A stretch of DNA of 46,243 nucleotides from Paludibacteraceae bacterium (GCA_905234025.1 CAJOFT010000002.1:1-46243); one strand, 5' to 3'. Shown: positions 1 to 8,874, numbered from the stretch's first letter. Notes: generated from the sequence alone by a model not told the origin. Translations and numbers: made by a program.

Positions 1-627
1 CATGTTGCGGTTGCTGACGCCTCCTGTGGTCATCTTTACCAAAACGTTCGGAATGTACACTGAAATATATCCGCAGCTGAAGACACGCAGTATAAAATCA
101 TAATCCGCTGAAATGCGGAAAGCCGTGTCATAATCGCCAACCTGCTCATACACCGCGCGACGGACATACATGGTCGGATGCGGACACATCCAGCCATACT
201 TGAGCTGCTTCGAATTGAAAATATTGCTGCGCCAATAACGAATGACGGTGTTGATTTTTGACGTGTCGGTGCAATACAGCAAATCGCCGTAGGCAATGTC
301 CGCGCCTGTTTTCTCCATGTTGCGGACAATCGTTTCCACCGTGGTCGGGTCCGCCAGCACATCATCGGAATTGAGAATGCCGATTATATCACCCGTTGCG
401 CGACACAAGCCTTTGTTAATAGCGTCGTAAATGCCGTTGTCGGGCTCGGAAACAAAAGCAGCAATATGGTCGCGGTGCTTTTTGACAATAGACAAAGTTT
501 CGTCCGTGGATCCGCCGTCAATGATGATGTGCTCAATGTCGCGGTAAGTCTGTGTTTCCACGCTGCGCAAGGTGTTCTCCAACAGTGCTGCACTGTTATA
601 TGTTACGGTGATAATGGAGACTTTCAT
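1..627 (-). CDS. Glycosyltransferase family 2, partial (C-terminus beyond left edge)
   Basis: The minus strand reads as an open frame from the ATG at 627 to the window edge, giving 209 visible residues. It begins MKVSIITVTYNSAALLENTL, the usual start of a GT-A fold family 2 transferase. DGGSTDET and an N-S-D-D motif (nucleotide-sugar and metal binding) follow, and then a YDFILR-like segment. Enzymes of this kind add one sugar to a growing surface glycan on the cytoplasmic face of the inner membrane. The start overlaps the stop of the upstream gene as ATGA (624-627), so the two are probably translationally coupled. Donor and acceptor sugars cannot be read from the sequence. Confidence 0.93.
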   Translation of the reverse strand, partial: MKVSIITVTYNSAALLENTLRSVETQTYRDIEHIIIDGGSTDETLSIVKKHRDHIAAFVSEPDNGIYDAINKGLCRATGDIIGILNSDDVLADPTTVETIVRNMEKTGADIAYGDLLYCTDTSKINTVIRYWRSNIFNSKQLKYGWMCPHPTMYVRRAVYEQVGDYDTAFRISADYDFILRVFSCGYISVYIPNVLVKMTTGGVSNRNM

Positions 628-1694
628 CGGCTGATTTCGTTGTAAAGTTGGTAAAGCTGGTTATACATGGCATCCCACGTGAAGTGTTTGGCGTTTTCCT
701 GTCCTGCGCGACGGAGCGCCGTGGCATCAATGGTGCCGTTTTTGAGCTGGAGCAAGGCATCCGTCATTTCGTCCGCCAAGCGCAAAGAGTTAGACGGCGG
801 CACGACAATGGCTCCGTCTCCCGCCACTTCGGGCAAGGAACTGACACCCTGCACGACTGCCACGCAATCGGCTTTCTGCGCTTCGAGAATCGGTAAACCG
901 AAACCTTCGTACGCAGACGGATAAAGCAGTGCAAAGGCATGATTATAGAGGACATTGAGCTGCTCGGAGGAAATGTGCGAGAAGATTTGATAATGGTTTT
1001 CGCCAAGTTCATCTTGCAGGATTTCGTGTTCCTCCTTTTTGAGCGGTGCTCCGACCATGACAAGCGGCATTTTCATGCGCCGCGCGATCTCAACTGCCAT
1101 GACGAAGTTCTTGTATTCTGCTTCGCGCGCGCCGACAAAAAGCAAGTAACCGCCTGATTCAAAGTCAGTTATATTCTTTTCGTCGGACACATGGAACAAA
1201 GGACTGACACCGTTGTAGATGACGCGCACGTTTTCTTCGCGGACAGACGGATACAAGCGAAGCAAGTCCCGTTTCGTGCTTTGCGAGATACAAACGACCG
1301 CTCTTGAATGGCGCAAGGCGTGTTCCTCCTGGTGCAAATGGACGGCTTTCGGCAAGCCATGACGGCAAATGTGATAGGTCAGGTCGTGAATCGTGGTGAC
1401 GTTTGCGACCTTCGGGTTCTGCATGACGCGGAAGTAACTGCTGTGGAAAACAATCGGTTCGTTCACCTCGAAGAGCGGTTCGCGGTAGCGTTCAAGCTTG
1501 CGCAACGGACAGTCCATCCGAATGGAATCCGCCACATTCATCCGCTTGCGCTGGATGTTATTGCAGGGATAATCCATAATCGTCAAATCGAGCCGTTTGT
1601 CCGCCATGGCACGCTGTTCGAGTTCGTACCAAACGGTTGAGATACCTCCTGCGGGTTGCAGAGCAAAGACAATATTATCCAAATAAAGTTTCAT
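624..1694 (-). CDS. Glycosyltransferase family 4 (GT-B fold), polysaccharide operon
   Basis: This 356-residue protein has a two-domain GT-B layout. The N-terminal acceptor half contains TTIHDLTYH near the domain centre. The C-terminal half carries the family 4 signature YEGFGLPILEA, the E-x7-E motif that binds the nucleotide sugar. The frame extends six codons further upstream, but the ATG at 1694 overlaps the preceding stop as ATGA (1691-1694), matching its neighbours, so I chose it. It probably transfers one sugar of the repeat unit in the cytoplasm. The specific sugar is unknown. Confidence 0.92.
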   Translation of the reverse strand: MKLYLDNIVFALQPAGGISTVWYELEQRAMADKRLDLTIMDYPCNNIQRKRMNVADSIRMDCPLRKLERYREPLFEVNEPIVFHSSYFRVMQNPKVANVTTIHDLTYHICRHGLPKAVHLHQEEHALRHSRAVVCISQSTKRDLLRLYPSVREENVRVIYNGVSPLFHVSDEKNITDFESGGYLLFVGAREAEYKNFVMAVEIARRMKMPLVMVGAPLKKEEHEILQDELGENHYQIFSHISSEQLNVLYNHAFALLYPSAYEGFGLPILEAQKADCVAVVQGVSSLPEVAGDGAIVVPPSNSLRLADEMTDALLQLKNGTIDATALRRAGQENAKHFTWDAMYNQLYQLYNEISR

Positions 1695-2839
1695 CCAAGT
1701 AATCGCAGCCACTGCGCCATGACAGGTTCCAACGCGAAATGTGCTTTGGCGTAAGCATATGCGGCATCGCCAAGTTTTTTCCGCTGTTCGGGAGTATTTA
1801 TATAAAGGTTTATCGCCTGCGCGAGCGCGTGCGAGTCTTCGGGCGGCAACAAGATTCCTGTTTGCCGGTTGGTGATGAGTTCCGCCGGTCCGTGCGGGCA
1901 GTCAAAAGCCAGGCAGCAACAGCCGCAAGACATGGCTTCGATAAGCGCCAAAGGCAATCCTTCGTAACGGCTGGAAAGGACAAACAGCCCGGAACGGCAG
2001 TAGTCGGCGGTAAGGTCAGTGCTCAAGCCGTTCATTTGGACGGAATGAGCAATGCCCAATTCGTTTGCCAACGCAGACAAGTGCTGCCGTTCGTCGCCTT
2101 CGCCGACGATTTGCAGTTTCCAGTCCGGATGTGAGGACGCGACCTGTGACCACGCGTGCAGCAAGAGGTCGTAGCCTTTCTGCGGGTGCAAGCGTCCTAC
2201 GGAAAGGATGGTTTTGCGCTCGTGTCCGCCGCATTTGGCGGGCATGATTGTTGTCGGATTCGGAATGCACACCGTGTTGGTCACGCCGGCTTTGCGCCAT
2301 TGTTGCTCATCGGCATGCGTGAGAACCACCAGTTTCTCAACCTTGCGCACAGCACGTTGCAACTGGCGTGTGCGAATCTTGCCCAAGAGACGCCAGAACG
2401 GTCCTTTGTGGAACTGCATAAGCAGTTGCTCGCGCTGGGTCATGGCAAAATGTATTTCCGCCAGTTTGCGGCAAGGCACATTGAGGCTTCCGAGGAAGGC
2501 TATTTCTTTGCCGCACAAGGAGATACAAACGTCCGCCTGCGTGTCTGTGAGCAGTTTTTGCAACTTCCGGCGATATATTTTCTGTCTGCGGCGGTGGTTG
2601 ATGAACTTGCGCAGCAAGGGTGCATGGAAGTCGGTGTCAAAGTCGATGTTCAGTTCGACCACCTTCACGCGCTTGTCCAACGGGAAATAAGAAACCTGTT
2701 TGCTTGCGGGCGTAAGTTCGGTGGTAACGATTGTTATATGCTTATCCGGCAAAGACGCCAAGTAATTCGCCTTCTGCGTCAGGACACGTTCCATGCCACC
2801 TGCATTATACAACTGAGGAATGCAATAGACGATGTTCAT
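1691..2839 (-). CDS. Glycosyltransferase family 4 (GT-B fold)
   Basis: This is a 382-residue protein. The N-terminal motif YNAGGMERV is the glycine-rich acceptor-side loop of family 4 enzymes. ILSVGRLHPQKGYDLLLHAW is the usual lead into the C-terminal Rossmann domain. YEGLPLALIEAMSCG supplies the E-x7-E donor-binding motif. The start overlaps the stop of the polymerase gene as ATGA (2836-2839) and its stop overlaps the next gene the same way. It is the second of three glycosyltransferases seen in the operon and probably acts on the same lipid-linked oligosaccharide. Linkage and donor are not predictable. Confidence 0.93.
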   Translation of the reverse strand: MNIVYCIPQLYNAGGMERVLTQKANYLASLPDKHITIVTTELTPASKQVSYFPLDKRVKVVELNIDFDTDFHAPLLRKFINHRRRQKIYRRKLQKLLTDTQADVCISLCGKEIAFLGSLNVPCRKLAEIHFAMTQREQLLMQFHKGPFWRLLGKIRTRQLQRAVRKVEKLVVLTHADEQQWRKAGVTNTVCIPNPTTIMPAKCGGHERKTILSVGRLHPQKGYDLLLHAWSQVASSHPDWKLQIVGEGDERQHLSALANELGIAHSVQMNGLSTDLTADYCRSGLFVLSSRYEGLPLALIEAMSCGCCCLAFDCPHGPAELITNRQTGILLPPEDSHALAQAINLYINTPEQRKKLGDAAYAYAKAHFALEPVMAQWLRLLG

Positions 2840-4215
2840 ACTGCCGCCTCCTTTCCTGATTTGTGCGGTATGAGGCAGTTCCAGTCAAAAGTTGTTGCCG
2901 AACGCACGATCCACAACAGCAACAGCGACCATGTCAGTACACGCGGTGGGAACAAGATGGGTCCGCGGGTGTAGAAGACCGAATAGGACACCAATAAATA
3001 ATATATAAGGTACCAGTAGATGTTTGTCCGGCTGCGGTAATAACTTTCCTTTACCGCCCAGCCGACAAGATACATTGACACTGCTACTCCGCCGTATTTC
3101 GCCATGCGGAATGCGTCGCCGATCATGTTGCAGCCCATTCCCCAGTCGCAATTCGGACCTTCGAAGATATATGTTGTCATCTCCTGCGCACACATGGTTT
3201 CATACGGTCTCCCCGTCCATGCAACGATGTACTTTGCCATGCCGGGAATCGGCGTTGCGAGGTCAATAAGCATGCCGTTGAACCAATCGTTGGCGTGGTG
3301 CAAGCCGTATTCCACCAATATAAAGAGGTTTATGCCGTTGATGGTAAGGTCGGAGAATATATCCACCAAGTCATCCCTGTTCATGCCGTGGACGATTTGG
3401 ACAATGTTGCCGAGTTGGGTCTTGCGGGTTTCCATCACAACCCACAGCCCAATCACGCCGACCAGCATGACCACAAGGATTTCCCACACGCGGAAACGGC
3501 GGACGTTGTTGTTCCATCCGACCACCAGAATCAGTCCGACACCCAGTACAACCGTGCGGCTACCAGTTGCCAGAATGAGCAAGATACATGTGCCCATTGT
3601 GAGGAGATAGAACCACCATTTGGTTTTCGGGATATGATAGACAAAGATCGCCATCAGATAAATGGCAAGCGTAAAAATGACGTAGAAATAGGAGTATATG
3701 CCGACCTCGCGGATGTTTCCTCCGCCGCCGTAAACAGCATTCATCGCCGCCCAACCGCCGGAAGCAACATACAAAGCATACGTGCCTACGGTCAGCAGGA
3801 AAATCAGAATATACTGGTTCAGCGAAATGCGGAATTCCACTTTCTGCGGCTCGGGACGAGCCATCCGGAGCCAGCGTGTGATGCCCAACATATAGAACGT
3901 ATATCCCATATACGCGATTGAAACCGCGCGGTCCATAACCGCTCTGTCCCACGGACGCCAGAAGAACATCCAGTTCTCGCGTTCGGGGAAATAGAACAAG
4001 GCATAGCCGAAGTTCACGAAGAAGAACGCCACCGCAAAGAACAGTTCGAATCCGACGAAGTTTTTGCGACCGTTGGTCAGGAAATACAGCAGGTTCTGCA
4101 CCACAAAACACCATGCAATCATCTGGCAGAAGTCCGCATGATAGCCTTTCGGCGCCGTTGCACAAAGCACCACGCCGATTATCGCGAAGGCAATATGTAT
4201 GAACCATGCTACCAT
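2836..4215 (-). CDS. Oligosaccharide repeat-unit polymerase, Wzy-like
   Basis: This 459-residue protein is almost wholly hydrophobic, with roughly ten to twelve predicted membrane segments. A larger periplasmic loop in the C-terminal third contains several Trp and Cys residues. Wzy polymerases have little sequence conservation and are recognised by topology and context. Here the context is strong: it lies directly between a Wzx-like flippase, which it overlaps by seven bases, and glycosyltransferases. It probably polymerises lipid-linked repeat units at the periplasmic face of the inner membrane. An O-antigen ligase of similar topology is the main alternative. Confidence 0.8.
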   Translation of the reverse strand: MVAWFIHIAFAIIGVVLCATAPKGYHADFCQMIAWCFVVQNLLYFLTNGRKNFVGFELFFAVAFFFVNFGYALFYFPERENWMFFWRPWDRAVMDRAVSIAYMGYTFYMLGITRWLRMARPEPQKVEFRISLNQYILIFLLTVGTYALYVASGGWAAMNAVYGGGGNIREVGIYSYFYVIFTLAIYLMAIFVYHIPKTKWWFYLLTMGTCILLILATGSRTVVLGVGLILVVGWNNNVRRFRVWEILVVMLVGVIGLWVVMETRKTQLGNIVQIVHGMNRDDLVDIFSDLTINGINLFILVEYGLHHANDWFNGMLIDLATPIPGMAKYIVAWTGRPYETMCAQEMTTYIFEGPNCDWGMGCNMIGDAFRMAKYGGVAVSMYLVGWAVKESYYRSRTNIYWYLIYYLLVSYSVFYTRGPILFPPRVLTWSLLLLWIVRSATTFDWNCLIPHKSGKEAAV

Positions 4216-5453
4216 TTCATCAGATTCTTGTGTTTTGTTACAGCAATACAGAAAATCACTTCACACAGTCCGGACAACGCCAAACCTGCTGCCACGCCGT
4301 AAACGGACGGTTTGAGCAAGAGCCAGACTGACACCGCAGAGAGACAGGTTACCAGTGCCACGACCTGATTGGCTGTGACCAGATAACGGTGGTTTGTCGG
4401 GACAAAGACAAAGTCGACAAACGCCGTGCCAAGCAGCCAGAACAGCACCGTTGTACTCAGGATGATACTTACCGGATAAGCCATCGGCAGTTCTCCGTGT
4501 CCCAGCCACAGCACAAGCGCGACAACCAACAGACTGACCGCCACTTCGCCGAACATAATGCGCCGGACTTGTTTCGACGTTGATTGCACGACAATCTTCG
4601 GGAAGAGGGCGTCGTTAATCTTCATGAGCATGATCCGCGGCACGGTGACAATCTTGTTTGCGAGGTCATAAACCGCCACGTCTGCCATGCCGAGGAAAGC
4701 ACCAGTCAGCAGGACAACGCCCTGTTCTTTGGCAATTCCCATTATGTTGGTCAGGAAGAAAGGCACCGCTTCGGCGTAATATTGTTTCGTGTTTGCGAAC
4801 GGGACAAAAGGCATCTTCACACCGTCCTTGAAACGTATGAGCAGCCATGCGGCAGCCGCGCCAAGCAAGGAGGCAGCGGTCGTAATCAGCATGAACAGCC
4901 ATACATCGTCCGGCGAGTGCAACAGCCAGAAGATGAACGGCAAACTGAGCAGTTTGCTGCCGAACTGGATAAATGTGACCACCCGCATGCGCTGTACACC
5001 CTGAAAATACCACTGCGGGAACAGAATACAGGACAGCGTCTGGGCGAAGCCAATGGCAAAGAGCAGCCGGTGTTCCCGCAAGAACGGAACAGCCAACAGC
5101 AGTATTGCAAATAGCAAGGCAACCAGCATTTCGAGCCCCAATTTGGCGGTTTGTATAGCAGAAAGAACGCTGCCGAGCTGCTTTTTGTCGCCACCGTCCA
5201 CCATGATTTGTGCCACACGTTTGGCACCAGGAAGGTCAAAACCGAAGTTCACCGCCGCCATGAGAATACACGTGACCGACCAAGCAAACGCATACGTGCC
5301 GTAACCGGCATCGCCCAGCCGGCTGATAAGGAAAGGATAAACGATGAGGTAAAAACACATGTTCAGCACCTGCAAGAGGGTCATGAACACGTAATTTTCC
5401 GCCACTTTGCGGTTATTGCGGAAAGCGTCTGCTATGTAATTTCGCCACGCCAT
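4209..5453 (-). CDS. Polysaccharide flippase, Wzx/RfbX-like (MOP superfamily)
   Basis: This 414-residue membrane protein has about twelve hydrophobic segments. The N-terminal pattern, with YPFLISRLGDAGYGTYAFAW, is typical of polysaccharide exporters, where a conserved short loop follows the first helix. Wzx proteins move undecaprenyl-linked repeat units from the cytoplasmic to the periplasmic leaflet. It is the first gene of the minus-strand operon that continues to the left edge, and a Bacteroidota promoter ends only about 15 bases before its ATG. The stop lies inside the start region of the Wzy-like gene, supporting co-translation. Confidence 0.88.
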   Translation of the reverse strand: MAWRNYIADAFRNNRKVAENYVFMTLLQVLNMCFYLIVYPFLISRLGDAGYGTYAFAWSVTCILMAAVNFGFDLPGAKRVAQIMVDGGDKKQLGSVLSAIQTAKLGLEMLVALLFAILLLAVPFLREHRLLFAIGFAQTLSCILFPQWYFQGVQRMRVVTFIQFGSKLLSLPFIFWLLHSPDDVWLFMLITTAASLLGAAAAWLLIRFKDGVKMPFVPFANTKQYYAEAVPFFLTNIMGIAKEQGVVLLTGAFLGMADVAVYDLANKIVTVPRIMLMKINDALFPKIVVQSTSKQVRRIMFGEVAVSLLVVALVLWLGHGELPMAYPVSIILSTTVLFWLLGTAFVDFVFVPTNHRYLVTANQVVALVTCLSAVSVWLLLKPSVYGVAAGLALSGLCEVIFCIAVTKHKNLMKW

Positions 5454-5467
5454 ACAGAATCGGCGCG

Positions 5468-5498
5468 CAAAGGTACAACATTTTTTTCATATATGCAA
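5468..5498 (-). promoter_or_regulatory. Bacteroidota sigma-type promoter for the polysaccharide operon
   Basis: On the minus strand TTGC (5498-5495) is followed after 19 bases by TACCTTTG (5475-5468), matching the -33/-7 pattern of Bacteroidota housekeeping promoters. The leader to the wzx ATG would be only about 8 bases. The T-tract of the rpsP terminator lies immediately upstream of the TTGC box. Confidence 0.8.
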
Positions 5499-5499
5499 G

Positions 5500-5530
5500 A
5501 AAAAAGCCCAAAACATTTGTTTTGGACTTT
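5500..5530 (-). terminator. Rho-independent terminator of rpsP
   Basis: The minus strand folds into a hairpin with arms CCAAAACA and TGTTTTGG (5508-5525). One mismatch and then further pairs extend the stem. A run of six T follows (complement of 5500-5505). It lies about 40 bases after the rpsP stop codon. The loop is very short unless the innermost pairs open. Confidence 0.8.
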
Positions 5531-5571
5531 CTTTCCGTGTTTTTGGCTCTAAATGAGCGGCAAAAGCAGGA

Positions 5572-6132
5572 TTAAGCTTCCGCTTGTTCAGCAGCAGGAG
5601 CTTCTGCTTCGGCAGCAGCCTCGGCAGCCTCTTTGGCAGCTTCTTGAGCAGCAGCAGCGAGTGCTTCGTCAGCAGCCTGGCGTTTTTTCAGCACTTCGGC
5701 AGCTTTAGCCTTGTTAGCCTCTACTTCCTGTGCATGAGCAGCCTTTTGTGCAGCGGCTTTCTTGTCAGCCTCAGCCTTGGAAACCTTCTGGTCCTTAGCC
5801 TGCTGTTGTGCCTTCCAAGCATCGAAACGCTTTTGTGCCTCTTCAGCACTGAAAGCACCTTTAGCGACACCACCCTGGAGGTGCTTCATCAGCATAACGC
5901 CCTCAACAGAGAGGAGATGACGCGCCGTGTCAGTGGGTTGTGCACCAACGCCTACCCAATAGAGCGCGCGCTCAAAATTGAGTTGGATGGTAGCAGGATT
6001 AGTGTTGGGGTTGTACGAGCCGAGACGCTCAATGATTTTGCCGTCACGCGGCGAGCGGCTGTCAGCAACTACGATGTGGTAGTAAGCATAGTCTTTGTGA
6101 CCGTGACGAGCCAAACGAATTTTTGTTGCCAT
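5572..6132 (-). CDS. rpsP: 30S ribosomal protein S16
   Basis: This 186-residue protein starts [20 protein letters not shown] and continues with [20 protein letters not shown], the canonical S16 opening. The first 80 or so residues form the S16 domain, which binds 16S rRNA and helps assemble the 30S body. The remainder is an Ala/Glu/Lys-rich extension ending in repeated AEA, probably helical or disordered. Such long tails are common in Bacteroidota S16 and absent from the short E. coli protein. It appears monocistronic, with its own promoter (6222-6253) and terminator (5500-5530). The leader is about 85 bases. Confidence 0.98.
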   Translation of the reverse strand: MATKIRLARHGHKDYAYYHIVVADSRSPRDGKIIERLGSYNPNTNPATIQLNFERALYWVGVGAQPTDTARHLLSVEGVMLMKHLQGGVAKGAFSAEEAQKRFDAWKAQQQAKDQKVSKAEADKKAAAQKAAHAQEVEANKAKAAEVLKKRQAADEALAAAAQEAAKEAAEAAAEAEAPAAEQAEA

Positions 6133-6221
6133 TTGTTTTTTGTTTTGCGGGCGGGGGATTACGCGAATCCATGCCCCTGGTTAATACTAATAATGACGTG
6201 CTTTTTTCACGAAAAAGCAGG

Positions 6222-6253
6222 CAAAAGTACTGCTTTTATTTGACATACACAAA
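6222..6253 (-). promoter_or_regulatory. Promoter of rpsP
   Basis: The minus strand has TTTG (6253-6250), then 20 bases, then TACTTTTG (6229-6222). This is the Bacteroidota -33/-7 pattern, and it points at rpsP with a leader of about 85 bases. It lies just downstream of the aldehyde dehydrogenase stop. Confidence 0.75.
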
Positions 6254-6276
6254 TTTTTCTGCATTTTTCTTGCATT

Positions 6277-7722
6277 TTATCGCTCAAAGAGGCGTAAAAG
6301 GTTCATTTTCTTTCTTCCGGCTTCTCCGGTGTAGGGATGTTCGCGGAGCGACAGGTTAAAGAACGTGCGTCCTTTCAGCACAGTTTGCGGATGCGTGAAT
6401 TCACGGAATCCCCATTCGCCGTGGTACGCGCCCATTCCTGAGTGACCTGTGCCGTTGAACGGAACACCCTTGACCATCATATGTATGCACACTTCGTTGA
6501 TACATCCGCCGCCGAACTGCTGCGTCTGCATCACACGGTTCGCCCAGCGCATGTCCTTCGTGAAGAGGTACATGGCAAGCGGATGTTCGCGATCTGCAAT
6601 AACATCCATGAGTGCGTCCGCTTCGGCGTCCTTGAAGGGAACAACAGGCAGCAGCGGACAGAAGAGTTCGTGCCGGACAATGTGTTCGTCTATGTTCACC
6701 GGATAAATAAGCGTCGGCGCAAACTTGCGGGTCTCGGGGTTCCCCGTTCCGCCGAAGATGATGCGTTCGCGGTACTCGTCCGCAAGCCCTGCACACTTGT
6801 TGTAAGCGGCTTCCGTAATGAGTCTCGGGTACTCGGGATTGGTTTCTGCATGTTCTCCAATTTGAGCCACAAAGGCTTTCTTCAGTTCTTCGAGGAAAGG
6901 CTCCGCCACCTCCTCCGCCACGGCGATCTGGTTGATGTTGATACATATCTGTCCGGCATTGCAGATTTTGAAGAAGGCGATTTTGCGTGCGGCGTCCTTC
7001 AGGTCGGCATCTTTGCGTACCACGCACCAGTTGCCTGTTTCCCCACCTAATTCAAGCGCCACAGGCGTAAGGTTCTTTGCCGCCTCGGCAAGCACATGTT
7101 TTCCGACCGCAGGCGAACCCGTATAGAAGATTTTGTCGAAACGCTGTGCAAGGCACATATCCGCGACATCGTGTCCGCCGTCAATGAGTGTGACATATTC
7201 AGGCGGAAACACCTCGGCGATGAAACGTTTGAGCACCGCCGTGCTTGCCGCAGACTTGCTGCTTGCCTTGATGACCACCGTATTTCCGCCAGCCATTGCC
7301 GCCGCCACTACACCGAGTGTCAGGAGGACAGGAAAGTTGAACGGACTTATGACCAACGAGACGCCATAAGGCATCTTATAGACCTTCGTGCAAGTGCTCG
7401 GGAAGCATAACAATCCGCTGAAATGGCGTTCCGGCCGTGCCCAGCGGCGTAGTCCTGCAAGCATTTCGTTGATCTCGGTTATAACGGGCCCGATATCACA
7501 GAGGAAGGCTTCAACGCTGCTCCGTCCAAGATCTTCCGCCAACGCTTCCACAAAATCATTCTCGTGCGCCATCACAGCCGCTTTCAGTTTGCGGAGTTGC
7601 GCTTTGCGCCATTTGACAGGCAGTGTCGTTCCTGTACGGAAGAACCTGCGTTGGGCATCTACGACTGCACGGATTTCTTCTTCCTGAAATGGTTTGTTGT
7701 CTTGCAAGGTTGCCATATTCAA
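6277..7722 (-). CDS. Aldehyde dehydrogenase family protein (ALDH3-like)
   Basis: This 481-residue protein has the full NAD(P)-dependent aldehyde dehydrogenase layout. SPFNFP carries the oxyanion Asn (about residue 129), FYTGSPAVGK is the cofactor turn, LELGG carries the general-base Glu (about 224), and NAGQIC holds the catalytic Cys (about 260). PFNGTGHSGMGAYHG near the C-terminus, the overall length and the short N-terminus point to the class 3 or fatty-aldehyde branch, which oxidises medium- to long-chain or aromatic aldehydes to acids. An ATG two codons further in (7716) is an equally good start. It follows the DUF456 gene by six bases and is probably co-transcribed with it. The physiological substrate is unknown. 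Confidence 0.93.
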   Translation of the reverse strand: MNMATLQDNKPFQEEEIRAVVDAQRRFFRTGTTLPVKWRKAQLRKLKAAVMAHENDFVEALAEDLGRSSVEAFLCDIGPVITEINEMLAGLRRWARPERHFSGLLCFPSTCTKVYKMPYGVSLVISPFNFPVLLTLGVVAAAMAGGNTVVIKASSKSAASTAVLKRFIAEVFPPEYVTLIDGGHDVADMCLAQRFDKIFYTGSPAVGKHVLAEAAKNLTPVALELGGETGNWCVVRKDADLKDAARKIAFFKICNAGQICININQIAVAEEVAEPFLEELKKAFVAQIGEHAETNPEYPRLITEAAYNKCAGLADEYRERIIFGGTGNPETRKFAPTLIYPVNIDEHIVRHELFCPLLPVVPFKDAEADALMDVIADREHPLAMYLFTKDMRWANRVMQTQQFGGGCINEVCIHMMVKGVPFNGTGHSGMGAYHGEWGFREFTHPQTVLKGRTFFNLSLREHPYTGEAGRKKMNLLRLFER

Positions 7723-7728
7723 TATATA

Positions 7729-8199
7729 TTATAGTGCCTGAATTAGGGCAACGGTCATCAAACCGCAACAGACCAGTTTGACAACCGTGCCGAAAAAGAT
7801 GCCGAGGAAACTGCCCCAGCCTGCTTTTAGTGCATCTTCGAACTCTTTGCCGCCAATCAGTTCTCCCAATACTGCCCCGACAAGCGGTCCCAAGATGACT
7901 CCGACGGCTCCGAACGCCAATCCGGCAAACACGCCGATTGTGCTTCCCCAGATGCCGTATTTTGTGCCGCCGAACTTCTTCGTTCCTAACGCGGGCACAA
8001 TGTAATCCGCCACTTGCAGCACGACCACGACGATTCCCCAGATCAGAAGCGTCTGCCAAGAAAATTCAACCCGTTCCGTTGCTTGCGCAATCCATAATCC
8101 CGCATAGGCGATTGGCAATCCCGGCAACCCGGGCACGATGCAGCCGATTATGCCGACCAGCATGCACAAAAACGAAAGTATCAGCAAAAATATATCCAT
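7729..8199 (-). CDS. DUF456 family membrane protein
   Basis: This 156-residue protein has about four or five membrane segments rich in Gly and Val. GCIVPGLPGLPIAYAGLW at residues 16-33 is the DUF456 signature, and the Gly-rich helices with ILGPLVGAVLGELIGG fit the family. The frame runs 46 codons further upstream, but that stretch crosses the promoter at 8225-8256, so the ATG at 8199 is the sensible start. The family has no established function. It is the first gene of a two-gene unit with the aldehyde dehydrogenase. Confidence 0.88.
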   Translation of the reverse strand: MDIFLLILSFLCMLVGIIGCIVPGLPGLPIAYAGLWIAQATERVEFSWQTLLIWGIVVVVLQVADYIVPALGTKKFGGTKYGIWGSTIGVFAGLAFGAVGVILGPLVGAVLGELIGGKEFEDALKAGWGSFLGIFFGTVVKLVCCGLMTVALIQAL

Positions 8200-8224
8200 A
8201 ATAGTCTCCTCCACATTTTCGCGG

Positions 8225-8256
8225 CAAAGATACAACATATTTTGCAACTGTGCAAA
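8225..8256 (-). promoter_or_regulatory. Promoter of the DUF456-aldehyde dehydrogenase unit
   Basis: The minus strand reads TTTG (8256-8253), 20 bases, then TATCTTTG (8232-8225). It would give a short leader before the ATG at 8199, which decides the DUF456 start. Confidence 0.78.
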
Positions 8257-8355
8257 TTTTTCTGTAAAAAAACGCGGAAATCGGCGACTGCAAGTACGTA
8301 GTTCCTGAATCGGTGAAGAAGTTGGAAATTGCGCCAAACAACCGATCGATTTGCA

Positions 8356-8389
8356 GCCAAATTACCGAGCAAATTTGCGCCAAATTACC
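8356..8389. repeat. 11-bp direct repeat with 23-bp period
   Basis: GCCAAATTACC occurs at 8356-8366 and again at 8379-8389 in the divergent intergenic region between the DUF456 gene and the small secreted protein. It could be a pair of operator half-sites or chance AT-rich sequence. Nothing else supports a function. Confidence 0.4.
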
Positions 8390-8417
8390 AATTAAAATTC
8401 AAAAAAACGCTCAAACT

Positions 8418-8448
8418 CTTGCGTATATCAAGAAAAAGCAGTAATTTT
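8418..8448 (+). promoter_or_regulatory. Promoter of the small secreted protein gene
   Basis: TTGC (8418-8421), 19 bases, then TAATTTTG (8441-8448). Transcription would start about 15 bases before the ATG at 8470, supporting that start over the TTG at 8458. Confidence 0.75.
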
Positions 8449-8469
8449 GTATAAATTTTGGTAGCAAGA

Positions 8470-8862
8470 ATGAACAGGAAATTATTTATTTGGATTGTGA
8501 GCTGCTTCATGGCGATTGGGATGCATGCTGAGACGGTCCGGGTATTGCGGTTTGTGTCGGTAGCCGGATCAGAGAGCGAAGTGGCTCTGAACAGCCTGCA
8601 GAAAGTGGTCTTTACCCGAGACAGCATCATACTCATCTCCGCCACAGACGGAGAGGCTACGCCTATGTACAAGTATGACTACCAAAGCCTCCTGTTCGCC
8701 GAAAGCAGTACTCCAACGGAGATTGAAGAGGTGAGAAGTGAAGAGCTAAGAGCTAAGAGTCAAGAGCTAAGAGCCGAGAGTGAGAAATTTATCAAGGACG
8801 GACAACTCTATATCCGCCTTGACGGGCAAGTGTATGATATCATGGGAAGAATGATAAAATGA
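8470..8862 (+). CDS. Small secreted protein with repeat linker and C-terminal tail module
   Basis: This 130-residue protein opens with a signal peptide (MNRKLFIWIVSCFMAIGMHA). A short beta-rich domain of about 60 residues follows, with the pattern LQKVVFTRDS, a strand motif common in small Bacteroidales surface proteins. Next comes a charged linker of near-repeats (SEELRAKSQELRAESEK) encoded by short tandem DNA repeats. The end is the tail FIKDGQLYIRLDGQVYDIMG plus RMIK. The tail resembles that of the LRR protein at 20383-22407 and may be a sorting or anchoring signal, though that is inference. A TTG twelve bases upstream is possible but less likely. No enzymatic function is evident. Confidence 0.75.
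   Translation: MNRKLFIWIVSCFMAIGMHAETVRVLRFVSVAGSESEVALNSLQKVVFTRDSIILISATDGEATPMYKYDYQSLLFAESSTPTEIEEVRSEELRAKSQELRAESEKFIKDGQLYIRLDGQVYDIMGRMIK
8731..8785 (+). repeat. In-frame short tandem repeat (GAGCTAA-type) in a linker
   Basis: The unit GAGCTAA and near variants recur about six times at 7-9 base spacing inside the coding region. They encode the charged linker of the small secreted protein. The intergenic repeat at 13249-13294, built on GAGTTAA, looks related. Confidence 0.7.
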
Positions 8863-8874
8863 TGAAATGATGGA

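Noticed and set aside
2156..2974. Plus-strand open frame across the glycosyltransferase and polymerase genes
   Set aside because: It spans the junction of two well-supported minus-strand genes and has no recognisable protein features.
1..5453. Phase-variable capsule locus
   Set aside because: No invertible promoter or invertase gene is seen; the single promoter is a fixed housekeeping type.
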